Positions 1 through 5,983 of a DNA stretch of 12,231 bases are shown here, piece after piece (positions within the stretch are counted from its first letter, which is position 1; every line of letters starts with the position of its first letter). Both the position numbers and the translations under genes were made by a program. The stretch comes from Bdellovibrionales bacterium (GTDB taxonomy: Bacteria > Bdellovibrionota > Bdellovibrionia > Bdellovibrionales > JAMPXM01). The notes under the pieces are model-generated. The model was not told the DNA's origin. It did not search any database and was given only the letters and a program-made list of their open reading frames with translations. Where the stretch lies: assembly GCA_005793615.1 (NCBI GenBank), contig SXRI01000239.1:1-12231 (forward strand). The letters run 5' to 3'.

Positions 1-530
1 CCGCAAGCCGCCATGCCAAGGCAGCCCGCATTCGGGGTGTGTGAGTCAGTGCCGATCATCAAGCCGCCAGGAAAGGCGTAGTTTTCAAGAACGACCTGAT
101 GAATGATGCCAGCGCCCGGGCGCCAAAAACCAATATTGTAGCGCGAAGCCGCCGTCGCGAGAAAATCGAAGACCTCACGATTTTCATCTTTAGCGGTCTT
201 CATGTCGGCGGCGGCGTTGACGTGGGCACGAATCAGGTGATCGCAATGAACCGTCGAGGGAACTGCGGCTTCGTCTCGACCCGCGAGCATAAACTGCAAC
301 ATGGCCATCTGTGCCGTGGCATCTTGCATCGCCACGCGATCGGGACGCAAAAGTAAAAAGCTCTTACCACGCTCAAGCTCTTGTCCTTGCGGATCATCAA
401 GGTGACCATAGAGAACCTTTTCCGCCAATGTTAACGGACGATTGAGCCGGGCACGCACAGTCTTCAGGCGCTCACGACTGGTGTCATATACATTTTTTAC
501 CATCTCAGGTGTCGTCTCAATTTTGGCCAT
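1..530 (-). CDS. acn: Aconitate hydratase, mitochondrial type (N-terminal 176 residues, cut by window edge)
   Basis: Aconitase isomerises citrate to isocitrate in the TCA cycle, using a [4Fe-4S] cluster in the cytoplasm. The minus-strand frame from the ATG at 530-528 reads without a stop to the window edge. It shows the N-terminal signatures of the mitochondrial-type family: LTLAEKVLYGHLDDP near residues 34-47, LRPDRVAMQDATAQM near 61-75 (substrate-binding DATAQ), PSTVHCDHL at 91-99, GIIHQVVLENYAFPG at 141-155 and GTDSHTPNAG at 160-169. The cluster cysteines lie beyond the window and cannot be checked. The start is supported by a GGGAGAG stretch about 10 nt upstream and by the normal family N-terminus. 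The gene follows the exported nuclease gene on the same strand after about 155 bp, with repeats and TTCGAA dyads in between. It is more like mitochondrial and Bacteroidetes/delta enzymes than E. coli AcnA or AcnB. Confidence 0.95.
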   Translation of the reverse strand, partial: MAKIETTPEMVKNVYDTSRERLKTVRARLNRPLTLAEKVLYGHLDDPQGQELERGKSFLLLRPDRVAMQDATAQMAMLQFMLAGRDEAAVPSTVHCDHLIRAHVNAAADMKTAKDENREVFDFLATAASRYNIGFWRPGAGIIHQVVLENYAFPGGLMIGTDSHTPNAGCLGMAAC

Positions 531-559
531 GGGTACGGCTCTCCCTTTTTTTCGCATGC

Positions 560-589
560 ATTCGAATTTATTCGAAATTCACATTCGAT
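560..589 (-). promoter_or_regulatory. Phased TTCGAA dyads upstream of aconitase
   Basis: The palindrome TTCGAA occurs at 561-566 and 571-576, exactly 10 bp apart, each inside the longer copy ATTCGAA. A third, imperfect copy ATTCGAT is at 583-589. They lie 30-60 bp upstream of the acn start, where a promoter for the minus-strand gene would be expected. Spacing of one helical turn fits a regulator binding one DNA face. The repeats are seen directly; a regulatory role is inferred, and A+T-rich promoter sequence could produce such repeats by chance. Confidence 0.35.
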
Positions 590-650
590 GTTTTTTAATG
601 GGCGGATGCTACCCCTCAAGCGCGCCCGCCGACAAGCATCAGCAGATTGC

Positions 651-700
651 GTCAATCAGCGTCAATCAGCGTCGATCAACGTTGATCAACGTTGATCAGT
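651..700. repeat. Five tandem copies of a 10-bp repeat containing a 24-bp perfect palindrome
   Basis: Five consecutive 10-mers cover 651-700: GTCAATCAGC twice, GTCGATCAAC, GTTGATCAAC and GTTGATCAGT. The fourth copy is itself a perfect palindrome, and positions 674-697 together form a perfect 24-bp inverted repeat. The array covers the last codons and the stop (688-686) of the exported nuclease gene and ends 120 bp before the aconitase start. It could be a 3' hairpin ending the nuclease transcript, a multi-site operator for acn, or a recently expanded microsatellite. No poly-T follows on either strand, which argues against a standard intrinsic terminator. Confidence 0.85.
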
Positions 701-1252
701 GGGCTGGTTGGCTAACGCGCTCCAGGCCTTTTCGTAAATCAATATCACTTCGAGCGATTGGTCTTCGCTCTGTCCCTGCGGCTTGCTTCGCAAAGCATCG
801 AACCATTCACGTATCTTCCTTATCGCTACCGCCTGAGTCATGGTGCCATTGCGAAGTCCGACGCATACCTGGTTTTCGAGAACATCTTTTCTCTTGGCCT
901 GTTCAAGCGGCTGCGGCCATACATTCTTAAGACTATTGGATCCGCCGGCACAAAGCGGAATGAGGTGATCGAATTCATAATTTGACCAATCATCTTCCGG
1001 GATATCACCGTAGTGCCGCGCCACCGAAGTCTTCTCACTCTGCTTGAAATTACGTTTACAGCGCGCGATCCCCTCAGGGTAATCAAAGCCTTTGAAGTCA
1101 CGATCAGATTCCGTGCATACCAGACCGGGAGTCATTTCAGGGTCAGGCAGAGTGTTCGCACCGGCCGAGAACGCTATCAACGCGCCAACGACTACTACCG
1201 CAAAATGACTGACCATGATTTTGAAAAGGAGAGGAATCCCAATCGATCGCAC
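686..1252 (-). CDS. Exported HNH-family nuclease (188 aa)
   Basis: This is a predicted secreted or periplasmic nuclease. Residues 1-32 form a Sec signal peptide with hydrophobic core AVVVVGALIAF and a likely cut after SAGA. The mature part carries YEFDHLIPL (D95-H96), then GGSNSLKNVWPQP (N110) and the downstream K122/D123 region. This is the DHLIPLxxGGxNxxxNLWPQ arrangement of a known HNH-like family, together with the preceding CxR/YG region (C65 to G82) typical of it. Four mature cysteines (46, 65, 101, 130) could form disulfides, which suits export. The GTG at 1252 was chosen because GGGAG lies about 7 nt upstream; an ATG at 1216 (residue 13) would leave a shorter signal peptide with a poor ribosome site. 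Likely roles are nutrient DNA degradation or, in a predator, digestion of prey DNA. That is inference, and catalysis is predicted only from motifs. Confidence 0.8.
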   Translation of the reverse strand: MRSIGIPLLFKIMVSHFAVVVVGALIAFSAGANTLPDPEMTPGLVCTESDRDFKGFDYPEGIARCKRNFKQSEKTSVARHYGDIPEDDWSNYEFDHLIPLCAGGSNSLKNVWPQPLEQAKRKDVLENQVCVGLRNGTMTQAVAIRKIREWFDALRSKPQGQSEDQSLEVILIYEKAWSALANQPTDQR

Positions 1253-1341
1253 TTAATTCTCCCGACAAGTGAGAGGAACGACAGAGAGCTACGATTCTTC
1301 GAGCCGGCGTATGAGCCGACTCAAAACAAAGTAGACTCGAC

Positions 1342-1385
1342 CTCAAAGGGCAACGCCAGTGCAAAAATGCAATTGCCACTTTGAG
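1342..1385 (-). terminator. Hairpin after top6A (possible terminator)
   Basis: An inverted repeat pairs 1342-1353 (CTCAAAGGGCAA) with 1373-1385 (TTGCCACTTTGAG). It gives 12 base pairs with one bulged base at 1378, and the short loop holds the further match TGCA/TGCA. It sits 37 bp after the top6A stop on the transcribed minus strand and before the exported nuclease gene. No clean T-run follows, although a T-rich stretch (CTACTTTGTTTTGAG) occurs about 10-25 nt later. It may be a weak terminator, an RNA-processing stem, or part of the nuclease promoter region. Confidence 0.4.
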
Positions 1386-1421
1386 CCATAGCGGAACGGG
1401 CTTCGGGGCTGCCGGTCGACT

Positions 1422-2585
1422 TTAAATGAAGTTACCCTTCTTGATTTTCTCAACCAGGATTTTCTCCATGATCTGCGGATCGCGGGAGTCGACCGAAAAA
1501 TAGGCCTGCTGCTCGCAACGCATCTTATTCTTGATTAACCATTCAAGAATCGCGGAGAGTCGACGATTTTTCTTATCTTGGAAGAACGGATCGTTGGAAA
1601 GGGCATCTTTTGCCTTTTTCAAGGAACGCGCTTCGGCCTGATCTTTGTCGTTCACTGAATAGAACGGGAGGTCATATTTTTTGACATCTTCCGGCAACAC
1701 GCCAAGGAAGTGAACATCAGGAGCCGAAAAATCGGAGTTCCTGATTAATGATGCAGCAGAACCGGCTTTAAGTGTACGGAAGATATTTTGCATGGTGTAC
1801 GCGTCAAGATCTCCGAAGAAAAACATCGGCACCTTCAGTTGATCCTGAATCAACTTACACCAACCGCGAACGCCATTCGAAGGCACGCCTTGCGCACCCA
1901 TAATGATGCAGTTGTGACGCTTAGTCATACCATTGGTGACCAACGTTCCCGCCGTACCTTGAGACTCGACCACGAGACAAAAATCGACTTTCTTTTTAAC
2001 TCTTAACTTCAAAGCCTGTGGCCTGTTTTGCGGCTGAAATGGCGTAGTACCGAGAGTCGAGAGATCCACCACGGCCTTGGTGCCATCCGGAAGCGACTCC
2101 TCTACCACCAACTGCTGCGAGTAGGTCTGCCCCCCACGATCGTTCGCAAAACAGTTCAGTTCTTCACGATACACTTCAAGCATATCACCAATGAAGTCGA
2201 TCGCAGCATCGCACTCATCCTGTGAAGCGAAGTCGAGCGGCTTCAAACGCTTGTCATTCTTCATCTCGCCCTTGGCGATATAATAATATTCACGATAAGT
2301 ATGCACGGCATTGGAGGTGATCTTCGTAATCAGTTGATCAAGCATGAAAATCACGCGCGCCATTTTTTGCACGCTCGAAACGTTGAGCTCGGTGCGCACC
2401 CGCTTGTCACCAGGAGTGAGGTAGCCAACCTTGGGATTATAATAGGAGTTATCGAGCGTACATTTCACTGCCTCTAATACTGGGCGGTGGGCACCCTCGA
2501 GCTCCTGCAGCATGGTATCACAGAGAAGGCGCGCTTCTTTTGGGATGTCTTTGGTCAGTTTGCGAATACGAATGATCTTGTCCAT
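1422..2585 (-). CDS. top6A: DNA topoisomerase VI subunit A (Top6A/Spo11 family)
   Basis: This is the DNA-cleaving subunit of type IIB topoisomerase VI, an ATP-dependent A2B2 enzyme that passes one duplex through another to relax and decatenate DNA. Its 387 residues match the usual archaeal length. The CAP/5Y-winged-helix part contains TYREYYYI at residues 96-103, aligning with RDxYY of archaeal enzymes and RDIFY of Spo11; by position (R98 + 4) the catalytic tyrosine is Y102. The linker segment ECDAAIDFIGDMLEVYREEL (124-143), followed by FAN, matches the archaeal region around VLREEMHIFAN. The Toprim metal site is present, with E207 in CLVVES and D259/D261 in FFGDLDAY; the 52-residue spacing equals that recalled for Methanocaldococcus jannaschii. 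No disabling change is visible. The ATG at 2585 lies 47 bp after top6B, so the pair forms a B-A operon. The 3' side ends at a hairpin before the nuclease gene. Confidence 0.93.
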   Translation of the reverse strand: MDKIIRIRKLTKDIPKEARLLCDTMLQELEGAHRPVLEAVKCTLDNSYYNPKVGYLTPGDKRVRTELNVSSVQKMARVIFMLDQLITKITSNAVHTYREYYYIAKGEMKNDKRLKPLDFASQDECDAAIDFIGDMLEVYREELNCFANDRGGQTYSQQLVVEESLPDGTKAVVDLSTLGTTPFQPQNRPQALKLRVKKKVDFCLVVESQGTAGTLVTNGMTKRHNCIIMGAQGVPSNGVRGWCKLIQDQLKVPMFFFGDLDAYTMQNIFRTLKAGSAASLIRNSDFSAPDVHFLGVLPEDVKKYDLPFYSVNDKDQAEARSLKKAKDALSNDPFFQDKKNRRLSAILEWLIKNKMRCEQQAYFSVDSRDPQIMEKILVEKIKKGNFI

Positions 2586-2632
2586 TTTCTCTTACCGGTT
2601 TTCTTCTAAAAATTTGGTGATTCTCAAAAACT

Positions 2633-4618
2633 TCACTTACCCGATTTTCCCGCCGAAGCTGTTGCAGCTTTGGCCGTCGTCGTCGTTGTGGGAACTGCAG
2701 TCTTCTCCGTCGTCGCGGCCCTGGCTGTCGTGGTCGTCGCGGTTGTTGTTACAACCGCCTTCGCCGTCGTGGTCACTGCGGCTTTGGCTGTAGTTGCTGT
2801 AGTTGCCGTCGTCGCGGCCTTAATCGTCGTCGCTCCACCGCTACCATCGCCGTCCTTTTTGGTACCGCTCACTTTGTGCGTGGTCTTTTTCGTGGTCTCA
2901 TCATCGTCGGTCACTTCGATTTCAACGACTTCGGCATCCTCTTCGCTCTCGCCTTCAATGGCGTTGGTGGCTCCCGCTGCAGTAAACAGCATACCGGCTC
3001 TCGCCTGTTTTTCCTTGAGCGCCGCCAAGCGAACTTCCGCTTCCGAAAGATCTTTCTCCGCCGCCTGAGCATCGCGCCCCAGAAGTTTCTTCAAGCCTTC
3101 TTCGGCCTTCTTCTTACGCGACTCCTTGGCATTAGTGATCTTTCCGAGATACTCGATCAAGATCGGACCGAACTGCTCGATATGCGCGATCTTACGCTCT
3201 AGGTCAGCCTCTTTGTGTTCACGGCGGATATGGCGTGAAAGCTTTTGCCCCGCCTGCATCAACGCCCGACGGATCTCCTCGATCAATTCTTCCGAGCCAT
3301 CAATTGTTTCTTTGGAGGCATTCTTAAATTTAATAAACGGTGACGTAACCGAGATCGCAAAAACATAAGGTCCAAACGGTAGCGAATCTTTTGATTGCGG
3401 CAGTCCATAGGCGCGCCAGTTCACGGTCTCAACCGCTCGCGTGATCGCGCATGCCGCCTTATCGAACTGCAAGGGCACGCGATTAGCGAAACGCAGAAGT
3501 TGAATCGGCTCATCGCCTCCGCCGCGATTGAGAAAGCGCGCGAGCGCAACCTCAACAACCACGGGTTTGAAATCGGCGATCCGCGGTTTACGGGCGACGA
3601 CCGAGAAGAAGTCGACATCACCAAGGCGAAGAATTGATTTCGCCAACGCCTCTTCACCGACGGTCAGCACTGATTTTGTCGACGGCGACTGAAGCTCTGT
3701 TTTTTGAATCACCTGAAAGGCGTTCTTAAACTGTTCTTCCGACATTTTATTTGTCGGCAGGGTCATCAAGGTCTTTGGCATGCCGCCGGCTATAAGTTCC
3801 TTAAGAGTCGCATCTTGTACTCGCGAGAACCCTTGCTTCAAAAACTTACCAAACTCCACTTTGCCGTAAAGTCCCGCATGAGTCATGAACTCGCCAAGCT
3901 TCATCGTGTGCGGATGCGGCAGAGTCGGTGATGGAATATCAGGCACAGAATCCGAGACCCGTTCTATTCGCACCCAATCGTTTTCAACCAGTTTGTAATC
4001 GAGTTTCAAATGGGGGTTCACCAACGTCGTCCCCTCTAGATAGGTCAACAAACCACCATCACCATTGAGCTGAATCCGTCCATCGATTCGAAACTCAACC
4101 TTTACGCCGTGCGGTTTGTCCCAATCGATGGATTCTTTTTTCTTCAAAATCCCGCGATTGCCTTTGATGTCGACATCGACGATCGCAGTGATGGCTTTAC
4201 GCATACCTTTGGTTTTCGAAGTCACCCGCACGCCCGTGGCATTGGTGAGCTGCGCCCATGTCGTCGCCGCGGAGATACCGATACCCTGTTGACCGCGAGT
4301 ACACTGACCGCGACCGAACTTACTTGAAGCCAGATACTCACCGTAAACCTTGGCAAGATCCTCAGGATCAATCCCCGGGCCGTTATCTTCGACTGTGATC
4401 TCGACTAAGTCAGAGCTCTTGCTGGAGCCTACGCCAATCTTATTCACGGTCACCACGATATCCGGCAGAATACTTGCTTCCTCACAGGCATCGAGTGAGT
4501 TATCTACCGCTTCTTTCAAGGTCGTCAGTACGGCCTTTGTCGGGGACGAAAATCCAACTTGCTGGAGGTTTTTTGCGAAATATTCTGCAGTGCTGCTACT
4601 CGTTATCTGTTTTGCCAC
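2633..4618 (-). CDS. top6B: DNA topoisomerase VI subunit B (GHKL ATPase)
   Basis: This is the ATPase subunit that dimerises on ATP binding and drives strand passage by Top6A. The Bergerat fold is complete: FSSPTKAVLTTLKEAVDNSLDA (residues 23-44) has E36 and N40 of the N-box, EDNGPGI (77-83) is the G1 box, and TRGQQGIGISAA (107-118) is the lid/G2 box. A middle H2TH-like region and a transducer domain follow, the latter with RFANRVPL and VNWRAYGL, both characteristic of Top6B. Residues 470-570 are Lys/Glu-rich and helical, an acidic patch follows (about 555-575), and the last 66 residues are a Thr/Ala/Lys tail not expected in archaeal proteins. The start is the GTG at 4618: an in-frame stop lies about 30 nt upstream and no other start intervenes, though the ribosome site is weak. 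Full-length top6BA is sporadic in bacteria and is usually ascribed to transfer from archaea; here it coexists with ordinary bacterial genes. Confidence 0.94.
   Translation of the reverse strand: MAKQITSSSTAEYFAKNLQQVGFSSPTKAVLTTLKEAVDNSLDACEEASILPDIVVTVNKIGVGSSKSSDLVEITVEDNGPGIDPEDLAKVYGEYLASSKFGRGQCTRGQQGIGISAATTWAQLTNATGVRVTSKTKGMRKAITAIVDVDIKGNRGILKKKESIDWDKPHGVKVEFRIDGRIQLNGDGGLLTYLEGTTLVNPHLKLDYKLVENDWVRIERVSDSVPDIPSPTLPHPHTMKLGEFMTHAGLYGKVEFGKFLKQGFSRVQDATLKELIAGGMPKTLMTLPTNKMSEEQFKNAFQVIQKTELQSPSTKSVLTVGEEALAKSILRLGDVDFFSVVARKPRIADFKPVVVEVALARFLNRGGGDEPIQLLRFANRVPLQFDKAACAITRAVETVNWRAYGLPQSKDSLPFGPYVFAISVTSPFIKFKNASKETIDGSEELIEEIRRALMQAGQKLSRHIRREHKEADLERKIAHIEQFGPILIEYLGKITNAKESRKKKAEEGLKKLLGRDAQAAEKDLSEAEVRLAALKEKQARAGMLFTAAGATNAIEGESEEDAEVVEIEVTDDDETTKKTTHKVSGTKKDGDGSGGATTIKAATTATTATTAKAAVTTTAKAVVTTTATTTTARAATTEKTAVPTTTTTAKAATASAGKSGK
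2636..2833 (-). repeat. Low-complexity segment encoding the Thr/Ala-rich tail of Top6B
   Basis: On the plus strand this stretch is a run of imperfect GTC/GTT/GCC triplets. It encodes the last 66 residues of Top6B (596-661), which are almost entirely Thr, Ala, Lys and Val in blocks such as ATTATTAK and TTTTTAKAA. Repeated threonine codons vary (ACG, ACC, ACT, ACA), so it is an old or selected repeat rather than a fresh triplet expansion. The opposite strand is open as a long Val-rich frame, which is a by-product. Confidence 0.75.
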
Positions 4619-4721
4619 GTTGCCACTTTTCCCGGGTCCTGGGTTCGTTCACTTCTCATTAAAATCATGAAACAGTCGCCTTTATCAAAGCAACAAAACG
4701 AAATCAGAGCAACTGTTGTGG

Positions 4722-4741
4722 GTTGATTCAACGTAAATCAA
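4722..4741. promoter_or_regulatory. Dyad GTTGA-T-TCAAC / TTGATT-N7-AATCAA in the top6B-FKBP spacer
   Basis: Positions 4722-4732 form the near-perfect palindrome GTTGATTCAAC. An overlapping dyad pairs TTGATT (4723-4728) with AATCAA (4736-4741). It lies about 105 bp before top6B and 190 bp before the FKBP start. The half-site GTTGA resembles the GTTGATCAAC units at 671-700. A protein-binding site shared by both loci is possible; chance similarity is equally possible. Confidence 0.3.
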
Positions 4742-4813
4742 ATTTTGGCCCGCCGCCAACGATCACCATCCTCCTGGGAAAAAACCGAATTGCGCGGCGC
4801 TTCTCCGAAATTC

Positions 4814-4843
4814 TTGATCCCAACCCAGATTGTGACCTAAGAT
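4814..4843 (+). promoter_or_regulatory. Candidate sigma70-type promoter for the FKBP gene
   Basis: TTGATC (4814-4819) and TAAGAT (4838-4843) are separated by 18 bp. Each matches the consensus hexamer at four of six positions. Transcription would start near 4850, giving a leader of about 80 nt that contains both ribosome-binding-like sites. This is a by-eye call without scoring. Confidence 0.3.
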
Positions 4844-4929
4844 TCGGCTAAAGATTCGACCAACGTTAAAAAATAAGCAGGAGGTTGGGCAGAGTGCCGA
4901 ACGCAATGCATTTGAAACGAGGAGTAACG

Positions 4930-5514
4930 ATGAATTATTCGATCACAGCGCGCTTTGCCGCAGCGGTATTTGCAAGTCTCTTGGTCTTAGCGATCGCTAA
5001 TGCGGAAGAAAAAACCGCCGACGCCGCTCCAGCAAAGGCAAAAGCGGAATCAAAAGCAGAGGCAAAGACGGAGAAAACGGCAGCAAAGTCGGCTGAAAAA
5101 AAATCCTCCTCGAAGTCCAGCAAAACAAGTGCAACAACGAGCGCTTCGGCCTCGACACTACCCAAAGACATTAAAAAATTGATTATTGAAGACACCATTG
5201 TCGGCCAAGGCAAAGTGGCCTCCAATGGTAAGAAAATTAAAGTGAACTACTCGGGCTGGCTTTATGATCCCGCAGCATCCATGGGACGCGGAAAACAGTT
5301 CGACACTTCGGTCGGCCGCGATCCGTTTGAATTCACTCTTGGTAAGAGTGAAGTTATCAAGGGATGGGATGAGGGCTTTGAGAACATGAAGGTCGGTGGC
5401 AAGCGTAAGCTCATTATTCCAGCAGAAATGGGCTACGGCGACCGCGGCGCAGGTACCGAAATTCCTCCGGGGGCCGCGTTGATGTTCGAAGTTGAACTGA
5501 TCGACGTCATGTAA
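4930..5514 (+). CDS. Exported FKBP-type peptidyl-prolyl cis-trans isomerase (194 aa)
   Basis: This enzyme catalyses proline isomerisation to help periplasmic proteins fold. Residues 1-25 are a Sec signal peptide (ITARFAAAVFASLLVLAIANA, cut before EEK). Residues 26-76 are a disordered Ala/Lys/Glu and Ser/Thr-rich linker. The FKBP domain fills 80-194 with the expected active-site set: Y107 in VNYSGW, F124-D125 in KQFD, F135, V142-I143 and W146 in EVIKGWDEGF, Y169 in GYGDRG, the IPPGA loop (178-182), and F186 in LMFEVELID. The ATG at 4930 has GAGGAG five to ten nt upstream. An in-frame GTG at 4894, nine nt after a better AGGAGG, would add 12 residues to the signal-peptide n-region, so the start is not certain. 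It is a single-domain protein with no FkpA-type dimerisation domain. The gene ends 9 bp from the convergent HNH gene, leaving no room for a separate terminator. Confidence 0.93.
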   Translation: MNYSITARFAAAVFASLLVLAIANAEEKTADAAPAKAKAESKAEAKTEKTAAKSAEKKSSSKSSKTSATTSASASTLPKDIKKLIIEDTIVGQGKVASNGKKIKVNYSGWLYDPAASMGRGKQFDTSVGRDPFEFTLGKSEVIKGWDEGFENMKVGGKRKLIIPAEMGYGDRGAGTEIPPGAALMFEVELIDVM

Positions 5515-5523
5515 GAACGCTAT

Positions 5524-5883
5524 TTAGGAATTGTCGTCCATAGAGGCCATCGTCATTTCGACTGTCATGCGATGGCCTTTAGAGTTATTGCACTCTTTGC
5601 AGCAAACCACGCAGTTTTTCTTACTACTCTTCCCACCGCGCGCCAGCGGCACCACGTGGTCCATGGTTAACTGCTCCTTCGGAAACTGCCTTTCACAATA
5701 ATAGCAGCGCCCTCGGCCAATCTGCTGCCGCCACCATTGGCTGACACGCAAATCTTTGGCTTTTTGTCGCTCACGGCGAATCTGCTCGGGATCGACGAAA
5801 AGAAAGTACTCGTCAGAAGTGTTTTCGAGGGTGTTTGGGGGGGGATTTGGGGGTGCATCAGACATTGCCCAGTGTTTTAGCAT
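5524..5883 (-). CDS. Small HNH endonuclease-family protein (119 aa)
   Basis: This is a cytoplasmic HNH-fold protein without a signal peptide. Residues 36-52 are a basic helix (RRERQKAKDLRVSQWW). The zinc-binding HNH core follows: CYYC (C60, C63), MDHVVPLARGGKSS with D75-H76, N90, and CKEC (C95, C98) followed by NNSKG. All zinc ligands and the HNH residues are present, so it is probably an active DNA-nicking or cleaving protein; its target is unknown. Such stand-alone proteins are widespread and not tied to a restriction system, and none is nearby. The ATG at 5883 was chosen; the ATG at 5865 (residue 7) is an alternative. Codons for PPNPPPN in the N-terminus come from C-tracts of 8 and 5, an oddity for a coding start. 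The gene is convergent with FKBP and divergent from bolA. Confidence 0.88.
   Translation of the reverse strand: MLKHWAMSDAPPNPPPNTLENTSDEYFLFVDPEQIRRERQKAKDLRVSQWWRQQIGRGRCYYCERQFPKEQLTMDHVVPLARGGKSSKKNCVVCCKECNNSKGHRMTVEMTMASMDDNS
5837..5853. repeat. Homopolymeric G8-N4-G5 tract inside the HNH gene
   Basis: On the plus strand G8 (5837-5844), ATTT and G5 (5849-5853) follow one another within codons 11-16 of the HNH gene. Runs of this length can slip during replication. A change of one base would shift the frame and truncate the protein after about 15 residues, unless translation started further down. Phase variation is only a possibility. Confidence 0.6.
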
Positions 5884-5902
5884 GCTTCTTTTCTAAGCGA
5901 AA

Positions 5903-5950
5903 GAGCCTTGGCTCACTTGCCTTCCTCATGGCTCCCCTGCTAAAAGAGCC
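5903..5950. promoter_or_regulatory. Alternating GAGCC/GGCTC dyads in the HNH-bolA spacer
   Basis: The 100-bp divergent spacer contains GAGCC (5903-5907) with GGCTC (5910-5914), separated by TT. A second pair follows, GGCTC (5930-5934) and GAGCC (5946-5950), separated by 11 bp. The second lies 34 bp before the bolA ATG. They could be operator half-sites or small stems in the bolA leader. No convincing -10/-35 pair was found. Confidence 0.3.
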
Positions 5951-5983
5951 CCCATCTGATGTAAATCTTTCTTGCGAGGCCCA

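Larger units (their letters stand above)
4619..4929. other. Divergent intergenic region between top6B and the FKBP gene (311 bp)
   Basis: This spacer must hold promoters for top6BA (leftward) and the FKBP isomerase (rightward). No protein with family similarity is seen in it. It contains a dyad near its middle, a weak sigma70-like promoter facing right, and the direct repeat AAGATTCG at 4839-4846 and 4851-4858. Two ribosome-binding-like sites follow at its right end: AGGAGG at 4879-4884 and GAGGAG just before 4930. No structured RNA or riboswitch could be recognised by eye. Confidence 0.7.

Noticed and set aside
651..700. CRISPR array
   Set aside because: Units are 10 bp with no spacers and no cas genes; it is a simple tandem repeat.
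442..930. Plus-strand open frame of 162 codons across the aconitase start and nuclease end
   Set aside because: It overlaps two well-supported minus-strand genes, has no family signature and no ribosome-binding site.
1013..1384. Plus-strand open frame opposite the exported nuclease
   Set aside because: It is antisense to a gene with clear HNH and signal-peptide features; its translation is Arg-rich and irregular, as expected of a shadow frame.
2670..3068. Long plus-strand Val/Ala-rich open frame (132 codons) opposite top6B
   Set aside because: It is the mirror of the Thr/Ala codon repeat in the Top6B tail; no ribosome site and no plausible fold.
1422..5883. Defence island or restriction system around top6BA
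   Set aside because: Only two generic HNH proteins are present, with no methyltransferase, helicase, toxin or mobile-element gene; the pair looks like a housekeeping-type Top6.
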